From Gnetum montanum (lineage: Eukaryota; Streptophyta; Gnetopsida; Gnetales; Gnetaceae), in the NCBI GenBank assembly GCA_015680685.1, contig MNCI01027262.1, positions 912,289 through 976,288 on the forward strand: 64,000 bases of DNA, written 5' to 3'. Positions 33,751 to 46,720 of this stretch are shown one piece after another; the stretch's first letter is position 1; each line of letters starts with the position of its first letter. A model generated the notes under the pieces. It was not told where the DNA came from and searched no databases. It worked only from the letters and a program-made list of their open reading frames with translations. Made by a program: the position numbers and the translations under genes.

Positions 33751-35860
33751 AAACTCTAAGAATGGTTCAAAGTTGGATTCTTAGAAAACAAGATCTATAT
33801 TTTCTTGCTTCTAATATTTTTCAAGCAAGCTTTTGTGAGTATGATCTCTAGGTTTAGCTTTAGTTTAGGCACTTTATTTTACCTAGACTACCTTATTTCT
33901 AAACTGAGTATCTAGCAGATAGATTCCATCTTTGGTTCTTCTCTGAGTAGGCCAGTTGCATGTGTGGCCTTAATGCTTGTTGTAATTTTTATTATTCTCA
34001 TCCACCCCTTGGATGTTTTTCTTGTCTCTATGAAGGTTCCACAACCTGTAGATCTCATTTTGACATCATATGCAATCACATAAGTGATGATTGATTAGCT
34101 TTTCATGGCTTTAGTATAAGCACTAGTACCCTTTATCATCCTCTAGTTAGTCTATTTCATGAAAATTGTGGCATTATTGCTTCCAAGTAATTGCAATTTA
34201 TGATTTTGAGGTTCTAAGGTAGCTAAGAATTATTAGTTTTAATTCATTATTATGTTTAATTACCTTTTTCCACTTAGATTATGGAGTGTTAAAAATGTTT
34301 TGAAATTTGTAGTCTAGTAGCCTTCATGATGTAGAGCTCAAGTCCAAGAGCTCATAGGATCTAAAATGATTGAATTTGAGTGCATAGGTTACTAGATATC
34401 ATGCTTAGAGTTCTTTAGGTTCTTAAAATGACAAAAACTTCCTTCTTATTTTGATTAGAAATGGAAAAAAGGGCTAATTCTTATGCATATATATACTATT
34501 TTGAGTTGCATTAATGTTGATACATCTATGGAGATGCTTTAACAAAGTTAATTGCATCAATGTAGTAGCATTGATAGTCATAAAAGTTTTTATTATTTCT
34601 TGGACTAATTTTTATGAATTTTGAAGTAATATAGAGGTTGAGTGAAAGCCAAAAACTAGTCTAGACATGAGGATAGTGTGGTGAGGCTCAATTGGAAGTT
34701 CATAAGATTACAAAAGCTTAGACATCATGAATAGGGGTTATGATATGAAAGGACTTTGAGAAGATGAATTGGAAATAATGATGGATTTAACTTTGGAGTT
34801 GCAGCTTGAAATTTTGGGCATGTGGAGATGGTGTATATACTAGATATTCAAAAGTTATATAAGTGGATCCTTCACAAAGTAGGCTCACATCTTGAATGAT
34901 CTTATATAACCATTCCATGATGTCTAGGTTTTAAACCAAGTCCATACCTTTACAAGTGATATCACATTGCCTCATTCCAAACATACGATCATAGCACCAC
35001 CACAATTATATGAAAACATCACTATGCAAAAATAAAAGAGAAAAAGAAAGTATTTTTTTAATTGATTAATTACTTAAATTTTTAAATTTAAGAAACGATG
35101 ACCATCAGTTAAAGAGGTATCTTTAGGCATGGATAATATATCCTTCTAGCTTCATAGCCAATGGTAATCCCATCAAAAAAGTAACTTGAAGCATGGGTAA
35201 CATGTCTTTCCAATGGTACCCTAGAAATTATTTCTCTTTCTATAAATTAATTAATTTATGATTATGCTTTCCTTATGAGAGGACTACTTTTAGACATAGA
35301 TAACATGTCTTTTCAATGACATGGCAAGAAAACACTTGTTTGAAAACATGCTTCCATCAACATTAAAACATAAGTAATGACATAAAAACATAAAGTAGTA
35401 AGATCCATAGAGGAAGTGCAAAGAATCAACAATTATCCTTGATGTCACATCACTTTCTATTCCCTCTTGGTCCTTCCCACTTTCCACAAGGCATAAAGAT
35501 CACAAGTTAATTTTAGTTTTAATATGAGAAGAACCATATTGCTTTCATGGTGAAGATATCTTATTTATAGAAACTAGAGGAATAGATGGTGTGGTCTCAC
35601 TACTTTACACAAGTGCTTACATGATCATCTTGATAGCATAGGACATGATTCAAATACTAAAGTTGGTTTGTACATAAAAGGTAATCCTTCTTAATGCAAA
35701 CTGAAAAATTGAAAGAAGGGGTTTGAAACAAAAAATAGCTCAAAGAAAGGAAAATTATAAAAGAAAATGGAAAATAAAAAAAATTAAAAACATATGAAGA
35801 ACTATGAAAACAAAAAATACTATAAAAATAGGTGAAAAATAGGTCCTCTTAGGATATAAG
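33751..35860 (-). other. E5 noncoding region between extra ORF and pol
   Basis: No gene. It contains three copies of the CATGGGTAACATGTCTTTCC motif at 35125-35320 and an A-rich stretch (T-rich on the element's strand) at 35720-35830 that matches the T-rich tract of E1 and E4. Confidence 0.5.
35125..35320 (-). repeat. Three spaced copies of a ~25 bp motif
   Basis: The copies lie near 35134, 35195 and 35294, with consensus GGCATGGRTAACATGTCTTTCCAATG on plus. Single copies occur at 22595 (E4) and 41950 (E6). Confidence 0.7.
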
Positions 35861-36089
35861 ATTATGTGGGTATCTCCTATGACTAAGTTTTAAGGCAGAG
35901 ATATAGAAAATAGGGTAGGCTTGGCTATTGATTGGGGTGTTATTAGAGGTTTTCGCTATCTATAAATCCTTGAATGGTTTAACCTATTACATGTTCATTA
36001 AAATTAGCTTGTCAAGATAATCAAGGTGGTAAATTTTCATGGTGCATGAATAAAAAGTGAAGTGGATAATATAGGATTCTTTCCATAAT

Positions 36090-37250
36090 TTTTAAAATTT
36101 TGTTTGTTAAGGTACATGTGTGGGGTTCTAGTAAAAGACCTTATCTCATCGTTGAAAATCAACTTTTTGTATCATAGTATCATAACATTATTTGGTGTAT
36201 GCCTCATGAATTTCATTCATTATAAGGGCTACTTGTTTACTTTTTTCTAGCATGGTGATGTTTATGAGATGGTATTTTTAGATTATATTGATGTTGAGGT
36301 CAAGCTTATATATGATATTGAGTATACAAAACTCTATTTGTATGGGAAGTTTTGGTAGCTTGTTGTACACTAGCTCATAGTGAGAGTAGTCTATAGGAAG
36401 TTTTAAAGTGGAGCAGTAGGCCCATAAGGCATCATTAAGTTTGTTGATCTAATCTCACCTATAATTATAAATGGTCCTAGTAAGGATTCATATTATCTCC
36501 CTATTAGTGATATCATCTTAACAATTTTCTTAAGAATGATAGGGTGTTTTTAGTTTATGTTCCATTCCCAAGCATCTTACTAGTTTCTTAAAATTAATAC
36601 AAGTGAAATGAGATCTATTATTAGAAATAAGTATCCTAGGCATACCAAACGTTTTTATCACACTTTATTAAAAGAACCTGGTTATGGTCATGGATGTAAA
36701 ATTTGTTACTATTACAACCTTTGTCAACTTCATGCAATAGTCCATTGCAATGATGATGTAGAATCTTCCATTCAACATGGATGTGATGGAATCCATTAAA
36801 TCAATTCACCAAAGATCAAAAGGTTTAAATGGTTGGAACCATTGTTGAGGATGCCCTAGCTTGACAATCATTCCTTTGTCTCTTTGGAATCATTCACAAG
36901 AGTTGGCAAAGTGATGTACATCTAGAAAGATTGTGGGCCAAAAGTACTTTGCCATGAGGATTTTGATGGTTGTTCTCCTTCCTAAATAATGACCTTCATA
37001 AGGTTCTTCATGAGCATCTTGAAGAATTTTAAGTTGATCTTCATTGATGCGCATTATTGCACTAAGCCATATGCACAAATTTTATAGAGGTTTCCTCTAT
37101 CTTCATGTAGTGCTTGACATGGTGAAGAAAGTGTTATTTTTTCTTGCTAACCCATTTAATAGGGACCTCCTATATAAGTAGATATGAGAGGAAGTTTTTG
37201 ATACCATGGTTTTGTTACATTTTTTGTTGCCATTATTGCCTTTGCAAAAA
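36090..37250 (-). pseudogene. E5 integrase domain
   Basis: The zinc-binding part at 37078-36890 reads ILQDAHEEPYEGHYLGRRTTIKILMAKYFWPTIF, typical of Athila. IDLMDSI holds the first catalytic Asp (near 36800), and ISNNRSHFT at 36626-36608 has Asn for the second. Many stops and frame changes. No activity is possible. Confidence 0.8.
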
Positions 37251-37299
37251 GTATTTCATGAGGAAACTAATTAGAAAGAGGCTCATCATTAAACTTGTT

Positions 37300-38550
37300 A
37301 TTCCCTCATAACTAAGAAAAATGATCTGCAACAATCTTATTTTCTTTCTTATTAATCATTGTAAGATTGAATGCCCAAAAAATTACCAACAACTATATAA
37401 TATGGAAGCTAACCACTAGTTTGTTCATGATGAATCATATTGCACTATGATCTATATGTACAAAAACTGGATATCCAAGCACATAATGCTTAAATTTCTC
37501 TAAGACATACATCATGACCATCAGTTCCTTTTTGGTTATGGTGTAGTTTAGTTGTGCATCTACAATGCTTTTTCATGTACAATGGATGTACTATGGGTAT
37601 TTTTGCTTATCCAATTATGTAACAACTAATCCCAGGATAATTTAGATGCATCAATCATGATGTGAAATGGCCTAGAATAATTGGAAGCTTGTAGAATTGG
37701 AGTTTTTACAAGTTTTTATTTTAGAAGTGTAAATGCATGATCACATTCCATGGTTCACTCAAATTGTGCATCTTTCTTTGTTATCCCCGCTAGTGACTTT
37801 GTAATTTTAGGAAAATTATTAATAAATTTTCTTTAGTAGCTTATGTATCCAAGGAATGATTTGATATCTTTTACAGCTTGTGGCCTTTGTGTGATTTCTT
37901 GTATTACTCTTATCATTTCTAGATTGACCTCTATTTTCTCTTCTAAAATCTGGTGCATAAGAAAAATACCTTCTTGGATCATATGATAGCTTTTTTGTGA
38001 ATTGAGCTTAAGATTTATTTTAAGATAGAATTTTAATACCTACTTTGGATAGTCCAATGCCTGTGCAAAACCAAACCCATAAGTGGAGAAGACATTCATG
38101 AAGACTTTGATACTATTGCTAATCATATGCTAAAAGATGTGTAGGACAAGGTGTTAGAAGATTATGGGTGTATTGTAAAGGTTAAAGGACATCTTCTTAT
38201 ATGAAAAATTCCCCTAAGGACTCATGAATGTGTCTTGGCTTAGTCTTATGTGGTTATTTAAATTTAATTATAACCATTGCAGCCATCTAAAGAAGTGTAA
38301 AACTTGTGACCTATAATTGTGTCTAATATATGATTATAAAATGATAATGGAAAGTGATCTTTGAATGTGTCCATGTTCAATAATCAAAAATATATGCAAA
38401 TACTTCATTACCTTCTTTTATTTGGTACATCATGAGTGGCTCTTCTACTCACTATCTGATATAGGATAGATGGGTTCTACTTTTAGAAGCTTTTCTACCT
38501 CCTTCTTAACTAGCTATTTAAGTTTGAAATTTAGTCATCTATATAACTTT
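37300..38550 (-). pseudogene. E5 RNase H and reverse transcriptase
   Basis: The segment aligns by order and wording with 24690-25900 of E4. The RT catalytic box reads VFMNV (38105-38091) where E4 has VFMDDF, so both Asp are lost. RNase H words such as the DH motif region lie near 37440-37460. No frame stays open beyond 60 codons. Confidence 0.75.
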
Positions 38551-38849
38551 TTTTTGGGCTTAACAATAGTATCTATGTTGATCATATGTAGCATATACAT
38601 GGATCAATATTTGTGATTTCATCATACAAATAAGAAAAGACTATCGATAATCTAATTATCACTTTTAGCAACTTCTTTTTTTTGTTTTTTAGTGAGCATG
38701 GAATTCACAATTACTTATTTATAATTGTTTAGGAAGACATATTCAAGAGAGTCTAGTAATGTTTCCAACCCTAAGGGTTCCAATTTAGAAATTTCTAGGA
38801 TCTCCAACTAAAGAGAGTTGGTTTTTGAGCTACTTCATGTCATTCATCT

Positions 38850-39521
38850 TGTCAATATAGGTACTTATAAGGGTCTCTACTAGTTCCATGCATATTGTGA
38901 AAGTAAAACTCTTTTCTAAAGTAAACCATTGGGTGCCATCTTACTTTGTGATTACTACATATAGGCACCTTTGTATGTTTACTTGTTTAGCATATGATTG
39001 ACATGTGGTAATAGTTCTTCTTCTAATAGCCCAAATTTTCTACATGTAGTTTTATCTTATGCTTCTATACATAATGCATGGAACTCACTTCTTCTCTATT
39101 GTCTCATGCTCATTTTTTGTGAAAAGTTTCAAGGAAAGTTATTTTCTTCCTATCTTGGCATTAATTATGCTTAGTTAAGCTCTTCCCATGATGATGGGAA
39201 AGTCCTTTTGCAAACATCCACATGGATCATCAAGAAATTAGTAGGGTATGACTAACCACTAATGGTAGTCATAATGTCTTCAACTAGTTCTAAGGAAATA
39301 GTGATGGACTAGTCTGGAAGCTCAAACCTAATGTTCCATTTCTTTAATGATTATAAGTTTCATGCATTATACATTTATTAAAAAATTAGATTAACATTAA
39401 AAACCGAGTCTAGTAAAGCTTTGCATGGTGCATACCCTATGATTTATAAATTAGATTAACTTCGAAAATTGACTCTAGTAAAGTTCAACATAGTGCATAT
39501 CCTATCATCTATAAATAAATT
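38850..39521 (-). pseudogene. E5 protease region, left part before E6
   Basis: It corresponds to E4 26421-27000 and includes the GRAWL-equivalent near 39180. It is interrupted at 39522 by E6 and resumes at 43972. Confidence 0.6.
39383..39513. repeat. 65 bp imperfect tandem duplication
   Basis: AAATTAGATTAAC...TCTAGTAAAG... occurs twice in a row inside the E5 protease region, and E6 inserted just after the second copy. Confidence 0.75.
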
Positions 39522-40489
39522 GATGAGTGGCAAGGTACCCCTACACTCAACCATATGAATACAAGTGTTCATGCATGATCTGGTTGAACTCTGTAGATGG
39601 ACTAGTTGTGGTATCTAGATAGTTACACGTTGATTGCAGTTCGCTATCTTCCCACCTAGACTAGTATTTGCTTGGTCATGTATGATTTAGTCCAAAGTGA
39701 GGTGAATGATGTGATCCTAACTAGTGCTACTCCTAGGGATAATGGAAGATAAGCTTTATTAAACTAATAAGTAGTAGAAAATGAAGTCTAAGCTAGCCTA
39801 AGTATGATGAGCATCCATCCTTAATCATCTGTGTGCATCTTGGACCTCATGTACTACGTCTGAGATTACCAAGCACATATCACTTGAGCACTCCTAGATA
39901 TGCTATTGGGTTACCAAGTAGTTACACTTAAATGTTCATGATTAATTTGTACTCATTCTAAATTTAATAATAGGAATAGTAAATGATGGTAAAGAAATAT
40001 TAACTAAGAAAGCAATAAATAACAATAACAATTAAACAATTAAAACTAAGTGAATGCTATAATGATGGAGTAATCTCAATCTTTATTGTCGATCATGTGC
40101 CTATCCATGTACATCACACTCGAATAAAGGTTTCGTACAATTACAATAATCACACTATGGGCATGCACTGGGGAAAGGATTGAAATAAATTGAAAATGAC
40201 AAAAAGGACTCTACTCTAATGCTAACTTACTCTCCCCTTCCTATGCGCCCTAATGTGTATTTATAGGCTTACACAGGAATCATGATATTATGTATTTGAT
40301 ATCATTATCTAGGCTATGATATTGCATACCCCATATTGAGGGTCTAATGTCAAGGATCCAATATCAGCACCTGGTTATCAAGGGTTCAATGTCAAGGATT
40401 TGATATTAAGGGTTCGATATCAACACCTGGTTATTAAGGGTCCAATAGTAAGGGTCCGATATCAACACCTGACAAACAATGATTTATCA
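39522..40489 (-). repeat. E6 3' LTR
   Basis: It is 968 bp, starting TGATGAGTGGCAAGG (plus) and ending GATTTATCA. The reversed TATA box GTATTTATAGGC is at 40256-40267. The U3 array has changed into repeats of GGGTCCGATATCAACACCTG. Confidence 0.92.
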
Positions 40490-40499
40490 TACCCCCACA
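40490..40499 (-). promoter_or_regulatory. E6 polypurine tract
   Basis: It reads TTGTGGGGGTA on the minus strand and abuts the LTR. Confidence 0.82.
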
Positions 40500-40672
40500 A
40501 CTAAATAATAACTCATCCTCAAGTCAAAGAAAGTGAGGAACAAGTTCATTCAATTACAAACAGGGGATAGGTATGAGATTATTGAATGACCATGGACTGT
40601 TTCATGCTACAATGTGGGACTAAACAAAATTTGGACATAGACACAAAAGAAAAAACTTGTGGAACTGATGGG

Positions 40673-41110
40673 GTTCCTAGTGGTGGTGGCTCCTCCATGG
40701 GTGCCTTTCCTTTGTTCTATGCTCTAGGGTTATGAGATTGATACTATTGAAGAATTGCCTGATGTTTCTCCTCTTCTATCCAAGGATTATGAGCTATTCA
40801 TGCTGATGTTCCAATGTTTGATGGAGTTGGCACTTCCCATGGACACGTTAGCTACAGGAACACTTGATTGGCCTTGACATGCCATGCTACAAATAGCCAT
40901 TGTTCCTCTTCGTAGTCTTAGGCCCTAACCTCTCCACCTTTTTCTTGGCTAGATTTTGTAGTGATAGGAGTCCCTTGATAGATGCTAAATGATTATGCCT
41001 CCTACTCTACATGTTCTACAAGAGGTCCCTAGCCTCTACCTCTCCTTGGGCATTCAATTGCACTTTGAGAAGGTCCTCCTTGTTATCCTCTTTTAGGGGC
41101 CACCTATAAG
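40673..41110 (-). pseudogene. E6 remnant of the extra (env-position) ORF
   Basis: The minus reading KEDNKEDLLKVQLNAQGEVEARD, then LASIKGLLSLQNLAKKKVERLGPKTTKR, then after a frame change EEPPPLGT matches the composition and end of the E5 extra ORF (EEPPPLSTT). Confidence 0.5.
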
Positions 41111-42348
41111 CACACAAAGATCAACTTTTAGTAAGGTTATTGAAAGAAGTTTAATTTTTTCATACCTTACTCATTGCCTTTAATAAATGCTGAATTCTTT
41201 GCTTAGTGTGATTTTAGAGTCAAAAAATTTTTCAAGGAATTTGTCATAAAAGTTTAATATCAAACTTGATTTTTTTAGGTGACACATAAAAGGACATGTA
41301 ATGGTTTTGAGGAATGTTTGATTAAATGATGACAAAGGAAAGAATATATTTGGCAATGAAGTACTCGAAGGATATAAAATGATGTGGTGGTGTGCAACAA
41401 GTACAAATTATAAAAGTCACACAAGTGGATCCTCCCCAAAGTAGGTTCCAACCTATAATGCCCTTGTGTAACCACACCTTAAAATATCCATAGGAACTAG
41501 AAGGGTTAAATGTAATCTACACCGATGTAACAAAACACACACATGTTAAATACCACTGCGATGAGGTATGAATTTTATGTCCTAGAAAGAAACTAGTTAG
41601 AAATACTTAGACAGTGAGATGAAATGAATTGTAGAAGGGATTGAAAAGATTGAGACATGAGGTGACTAACCCAGGGCACAATGAATCTTAGGTGTAGGGT
41701 GTGATTAATGTGTCATTAGCCTGTTGCTCCAGAATCAAGAACAAGTCTAGTCCACCAATCAATGACATTGCATTGTTTCATCCAAGGATGAACAACCATA
41801 AGAGCATTATGATAGCAAGGCATACGATCACTTGGCATTTTGTCAAAGGGAGGAGTGATTTGGAATTTCTCTGCAACACACTTTTTTCTTCTTTCTAGCT
41901 ACTTTAGCACTTTGTCCTTTCGAACAGTGAACTGGAGAAGCCATCAACCTTCAGGCATGGATGCGTGTCTTTCCAATGGGACCCCTAGAATAGCATTGAG
42001 TGCCTTTATTACTCTTACTTCCACTTTTCATTAGATCTACAAGGATCATAGTACGACTAGGCTGCATTATAACACCTACAGAAGTCACCAAAGAGAATTT
42101 ACAAGTCCCCTTGATGCCACACCTTGGCCATTCCCTCTTAGTCCATCATATTTTGATTTGGGCATAATGAGCACACAATTACTTTAATTTTTAATGTTTG
42201 TGGGTTGGTGCTATGTTGCAAAACATTTTGGCACAACTGGTCGAAATGTAGAAGGAGGTGAAGGGTGAGAATATTGGGAGTGAGGAGAAGTGTGAGGAAC
42301 ATGAGGTGGTGCTATGTTATGCTTGTTTCCACTCTTGGATTTGTCTCC
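41111..42348 (-). other. E6 interior without coding sequence
   Basis: It holds one copy of the CATGG.T..C.TGTCTTTCC motif near 41950 and no recognisable protein. Short plus-strand frames at 41701-42034 are artefacts. Confidence 0.5.
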
Positions 42349-42690
42349 TCAAGGTTGAAACCCTTGCATAGGTTTGGTATCTTTAGTGAATATTTCTACC
42401 ATTTTTGGCCAACGTTGGATTGATTTTGGTTTTAAGGACCTGTACCATACTTTTTCTTGGCCAATGGGTGTTGTAGGAAAGAGCTTAAGTTTTTGCCACC
42501 CATTATCAATATTTTTCCATACGCAGTCATCATTGAAGGCTTGTAAATGATGTTGTGGATCTAAATCATATCCTCCTACAAACTTGGGAAAGTTGTTTAA
42601 ATCAAGCATGGGTAGACGACTTTCCTTATGATGTTGGTGAGATATGTGAACAACCACTTGAATATGCATTAGGCTCTTAGTGGCCAACAA
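42349..42690 (-). pseudogene. E6 gag core fragment
   Basis: It reads MLDLNNFPKFVGGYDLDPQHHLQAFNDDC and WQKLKLFPTTP, aligning with the E4 gag core RLDMNNILRYEGGYNTDPQNHLKAFHD and WHKLKLFPWT. It diverges within about 60 residues where the deletion begins. Confidence 0.85.
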
Positions 42691-42967
42691 GGATTCATCG
42701 TCACTAGGTAGGTTATGAAACTGTGAACTGGGATGATGTTGTATTCATTTATGTACATAGGAGACACCTGCATTAGATTGAGTACTCCAAACTTCATCTT
42801 CATCATCATATTGCCTTCCTAGTTGTTGCGTTGTCATATTCTTGTGAGAGAGACATTGTGATGAATTGTGTGTGAATTATTTGCAATTACTTTCTTTCTA
42901 AAAGATATATCATTAAGGCTTTTTCATAGTGATCTTGGGTAATGTAACTAATCTAAATAACTAGCAG

Positions 42968-42987
42968 CATCCCCAAAAATGGTGCCA
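42968..42987 (-). promoter_or_regulatory. E6 primer-binding site, tRNA-Asp type
   Basis: TGGCACCATTTTTGGGGATG lies one base from the 5' LTR. It resembles TGGCGCCGTTGCCGGGGA but is degraded in the middle. Confidence 0.75.
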
Positions 42988-42988
42988 A

Positions 42989-43971
42989 TGATGAGTGGAA
43001 AGGTACCCCTACACTCAACCATACGAGTACGAGCATTCACACACGATCCAGTCGAAATCTGCAAATAGACTAGTTGTGGTATCTAGATAGTTACACATTG
43101 ATCGTAGTTCACTTTCTTCCTACTTGGACTAGTATTTGCTTGGCCATGTATGGCTTAGTCCAAATTGAGGTGAATGATGTGGTCCTAACTAGTGCTACTC
43201 CTAGGGATAATGGAAAATAATTTGAATTAAATTAACAAGAAATAGGAAATGAAGCTTAAGCTAGCCTAAGTGTAATGAGCATCTATCCTTAATCATTTGT
43301 GTGCATCTTGGACCTCATGTACTACTTTTGGGATTACCAAGTGGATATTACTTAAGCACTCCTAGATACACTACTGGGTTACCAAGTGGTTACACTTAAA
43401 TGTTCGTGATTAAGTCATACTCATTTTGTATTTAATAATAGGAATAGTAAATGATGGTAAATAAATATTAACTAAGAAATCAATAAATAACAATAACTAT
43501 TAAACAATTAAAACTAAGTGAATTCTACAATGATAGAGTAATCTTGATCTTTATTGCCGATCATGTGCATGTCCAAGTATGTCACACTCGAATAAAGGTT
43601 CCATACAATTACAATCATCACATTCTGTGCATGCACTAGGGAAAGGATCAAAATGAATTAAAATTAACAAAAAAGACTCTACTCTAACACTAAATTACTC
43701 TCCCCTTCCTATGTTCCCTAATGTGTATTTATAGGCTTACACAGGAATCACAATATTGTGTATCCAATATTGTTATCCAGGCTGTGATATCATGTACTCG
43801 ATATTGAGGATCCAATGTCAAGGATCCAATATTATTACCTAGTTATCAAGGGTCCAATATCAACACCTGGTTATCAAGGGTCTGATGTTAAGTATCTAAT
43901 ATCAAGGGTCCAATATTAGCACCTGGTTATCAAGGGTCTAATATTAGCACCTGACAAACCATGATTCACCA
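42989..43971 (-). repeat. E6 5' LTR
   Basis: It is 983 bp, starting TGATGAGTGGAAAGG and ending GATTCACCA. It differs visibly from the 3' LTR, so E6 is old. Confidence 0.92.
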
Positions 43972-46650
43972 TAAATCAATGAACTTCCTAGATTAATTAT
44001 TTTTCTAGAAATGTGTCCTTTCTTTATCCAATTTTACATTACATAAGTAAGCATGAAAATTTATGTTATGGAAGTACTTTACTTTGAAGATGGCTTGGAG
44101 GTTATTTGATAGGTTATAGATGTTGAATTTTCAGCCAAATGCTTATGAGGATTTGGATGGCTTTTTTGACCTAAAGAATGGATGTTTCTAAGGCTTATGC
44201 TTAGGATCTCTTAATTTCTCATCCAGATACAAATTTACTAATCTGATGGCACTTCATTATTAAGGCTATGAAATGATTTCTTCTTGCATTAGTGGAGCAA
44301 GTAGTAAAGGGTTCAAGACATGAGGTTGAGAGTATTGTGAAGGATGAGAAGCATAGGTGGAAGGAGATTCAACATGTCGAGTGGTAGATCTATGGTACTC
44401 TAGAGGATATCAATGGTAACCAAAAGCATAAGTAATCAAGTTGCTAAGGGATATCATTTTTTGAACATACTATACATAAGAATGAGGTTGCATATAGGGA
44501 TATTACTATCTTGACGTTAGAATCCCCTATGACTATGGGTTTTTTCACTGGTGGTAATACTCTTAAGGTTGAGGTGAAGAATAACTTGGATAATATTATT
44601 ATTGATAATAGGGTTACATGTAATTGCCTTGAGGTTAAGAGAACTTGTTTGGGGCTTGCTTCTTGATAAAGTTTAGATTTAACTCATAAGCCAAAACTCC
44701 TGCAAGTACCATATTATTGAACAACAACTCTTGGATATTTGTATTAATAAATTCCATAGCCACCATCATTATATTTAGAGTCTTTAATCTTCTCTACTAT
44801 AGTTGTCTTCCCTTTATGCTAATAGTAGTCTTTTCCTAAATCTCTTTTCTTCCTATTTCCTTATCCTTGGCTCTTTGTTATTTTACTTTTCCTCCATAAT
44901 ATTTAGTGTTATTTAGAACTTTTCATTAACGAGGTCCTATAATTTATCAATCTTTGTTAAAATTTCAATAACTAATTTTTGAATAGGCAGGGTCTTTCTT
45001 TGCACTACCTTCTCTAATGACTCTCATTCATCATGTTCATAGAGACATACCTCCTTTTTGTAAACTAAGGGATTCTTGTTACACTCCTCTATATACTCTC
45101 TCTTCTTTAGTTCATCATCTTCTTTTTCCACTTGATTAATGAGCCTTTAAATATAGTTGCCTCTCATCTCAAATAATCTTCCTTGGGCATAGACCTAAAG
45201 AGCCTCTTTTATCTTATTATATACTCCATCTATAATATGGCCTAGCTACTCCTTTTGAGAGAATTCATGGCCTAGACATCTATGAAAAAGAGAATAATAT
45301 CTTCCCAAGGCTACATTACAAGACTTATGATTACCTTATCTTCATCATTGAATTTTCTTTCTCAAGTTGAACACTCAAAAGTATGTTTGGTATTTATGAT
45401 GAAATAGATCCAAAATTGTGTTCCATCTCCTACTAGATTCTAGTTCCAAGGACTAGTACCAACTTATAGCTACTTTGATAAGTGTCCTTGGGAAACGTTT
45501 TAGCTCATTTCATTCATTTTTAATATTTTACAAGGTATAAGCATCATGAAATACTTTCAAATGATGTTATAGATCCACATTATAGCCTTCTTTAAACTTT
45601 GGGATGATGTTCATATCTAATCTTTTGATTCTGTTATCACTTTGATACTTGGTAGGGATGTAAACAACCTCTTGAATGTTTATCATACTTCTTGTGGTAA
45701 GCAATAGTTTATCATAAGCATCATGATCCTCATTCTCTCTATCATGACCATATATTTCTTGATGTTACCTATTTTACCTTTGTTCATGGAGGTGACCTTA
45801 TTATAGTTCTCATTTAACTTTCTTGTGACCATACCTATGATAGTCTCTTCTATCATCTCTACCTTTCTTATGATAATTTTCACTCCTATCCTAGTTTCAT
45901 TCACCCTCATCAGAGCTTAACACTAATCATGAATAGGATGAAGGTGAAGAACTAGAAGAGTTATGTTGACTTGCTCTCCTTTTATGATCTCCTTGGTGTT
46001 CTTCTAGCTATCTGTTGTAAGACCTTCCCTTGTTTTGGGTTTCATTTTCTCCTTGTTTTGGTTACTTGATAGGTTTGAACATAGTTATTGATTATTTTTG
46101 TCATTTCTATTGAGAGTTAAAGGATTTTTATGTTTGGATCTACTAGATGGGTAATTAGTATTCTCCTTCTTCAATTGTGAAGTTAAGTAAATAGAGGTCA
46201 TCGTTTCTTTGGAAGCCTCATAGCAACCTTTCATAAATCTATCTTTGGGAAGTTAGAGCTCTATATGTTTGTAATCCTTAGATATTTAATCAAATATTTT
46301 ATAGCCTGGAGCTACTACTTCAAGCCTCAATTTTAGCAATGCTACCATGAGTATTGATGAAAGCACATGATCAAGTGATAATACTATGTTGTTCTTTAGG
46401 TATTTTCATCATAGTTATTCATCTTGGTGGAGAATAAAGGTGAAATATAGATAATATGGATCTAGAGTTTAGTAGATAACTTTTATCTATTGCCATACCT
46501 CATTTTGATTTTTTATGGCTCTATCACTTGTTCTTGTGGAATCATTGACAGGCGGGGAATCTTTCCTACAAGAAGAAAACATCTTTTAGTTTGCAAGTGT
46601 GCCTTAAAATAAAAAATTATTATTTGTAGATAATAAATCATGTTAATTTC
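43972..46650 (-). pseudogene. E5 gag and start of protease region
   Basis: Its segments parallel E4 27000-29384. 44695-44990 matches the charged gag part, 45530-45660 the gag core, and 45910-45683 a basic Arg/Met/Ile-rich stretch (like 28807-28469 of E4). The start region near 46585-46560 has the CTTCTTCTTG... leader. It is heavily broken. Confidence 0.65.
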
Positions 46651-46699
46651 TAATAATAATCATTAAATAATCCTAGCTATCTAAAACACTAGCATCAAA

Positions 46700-46719
46700 G
46701 TTCCTTGGCAACGATGCTA
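46700..46719 (-). promoter_or_regulatory. E5 primer-binding site, tRNA-Asp type
   Basis: TAGCATCGTTGCCAAGGAAC lies one base from the LTR and has mostly transition differences from TGGCGCCGTTGCCGGGGA. Confidence 0.8.
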
Positions 46720-46720
46720 A

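Larger units (their letters stand above)
39522..43971 (-). mobile_element. E6: non-autonomous, nearly coding-free Athila derivative
   Basis: It is 4450 bp with LTRs 39522-40489 and 42989-43971 and a perfect TAAAT target-site duplication (39517-39521 and 43972-43976). The PPT at 40490-40497 and PBS at 42968-42987 are in place. The 2.5 kb interior keeps only a gag core fragment (42690-42349) and, next to the PPT, a piece like the end of the E5 extra ORF. There is no protease, RT, RNase H or integrase. It must have moved with proteins from relatives such as E4 or E5. Confidence 0.95.
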
